Origin: Methanobacterium sp.
GTDB lineage: Archaea; Methanobacteriota; Methanobacteria; Methanobacteriales; Methanobacteriaceae
Direction: 5' to 3'
DNA: 17,918 nucleotides
Assembly: GCA_030539815.1 (NCBI GenBank)
Contig: JAUNXM010000028.1
Coordinates: 1 to 17,918, forward strand
This document shows, one piece after another, positions 17,903 to 17,918 of this stretch; position 1 is the first letter of the stretch, and each line of letters opens with the position of its first letter. Below the pieces are notes generated by a model. It had not been told where the DNA came from. It was given only the letters and a program-made list of their open reading frames with translations, and did no database searches. A program made the translations under genes and the position numbers.

Positions 17903-17918
17903 TTGAGTATGACACAAT

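Noticed and set aside
1..17918. CRISPR array, integrase, transposase or inverted terminal repeats
   Set aside because: No regularly spaced repeat-spacer unit, no recombinase motif and no terminal repeat could be seen in the window.

Overview
This 17.9 kb AT-rich window looks like part of an archaeal mobile genome, most likely a virus or virus-derived plasmid of a methanogen of the Methanosarcinales type. The archaeal signs are: A/T-rich TATA boxes (TTATTTATA) about 25 nt ahead of the presumed transcript starts, GGTGA/GAGGTG ribosome binding sites, T-rich terminators and a Cys-lipobox lipoprotein. UAG is almost absent as a stop codon, with one case among roughly 45 genes; this fits a host that decodes UAG as pyrrolysine but does not prove it. 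Nearly every gene is small (41-273 aa) and few match a familiar family. I see no rRNA, CRISPR array, insertion sequence, integrase or polymerase. The host assignment is an inference.

Layout. (1) 1-2330: end of a replication-type or early operon holding a P-loop ATPase with a C-terminal AT-hook, between two unrecognised proteins. (2) 2466-4243: an operon behind conserved promoter P1, with small winged-helix-like, zinc-ribbon and two-helix membrane/coiled-coil proteins. (3) 4339-5497: an operon behind near-identical promoter P2, ending in a DPPH-type SAM methyltransferase whose start region is out of frame by one base. (4) 5498-5815: no protein gene, but a string of hairpins including a tRNA-like fold. 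(5) 5816-7212: acidic protein, four-helix membrane protein, soluble protein. (6) 7454-8062: two tandem paralogous 84/83-aa double-helix hydrophobic proteins with a strong promoter and strong terminator, the best candidates for major virion proteins of a spindle-shaped (fusellovirus-like) or membrane virus. (7) 8120-8454: structured region with a possible short UAG-containing gene; then two small minus-strand genes (8829 to 8455) behind P4, a minus-strand copy of the conserved promoter. (8) 9032-12204: seven overlapping genes (membrane proteins, one HTH regulator, coiled-coil proteins, a C-terminally anchored protein), probably the virion assembly/minor structural module. (9) 12240-14638: membrane protein, then an operon behind a diverged promoter (P5) with zinc-ribbon and membrane proteins and a lipoprotein. 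(10) 14639-15082: non-coding, with a terminator and one copy of a 75-bp repeat. (11) 15083-17873: an operon behind P3 with small coiled-coil and zinc-ribbon proteins.

The strongest organising principle is a shared promoter/leader cassette (TATA box, constant start region, a small GNRA-loop hairpin, constant ribosome binding site). It drives at least four transcription units on both strands and suggests one coordinately controlled accessory regulon. Other points of interest are the mosaic identity of the capsid-like paralogues, three in-frame UAG codons each close to a good ribosome binding site or a coupled downstream gene, and two highly structured non-coding regions.
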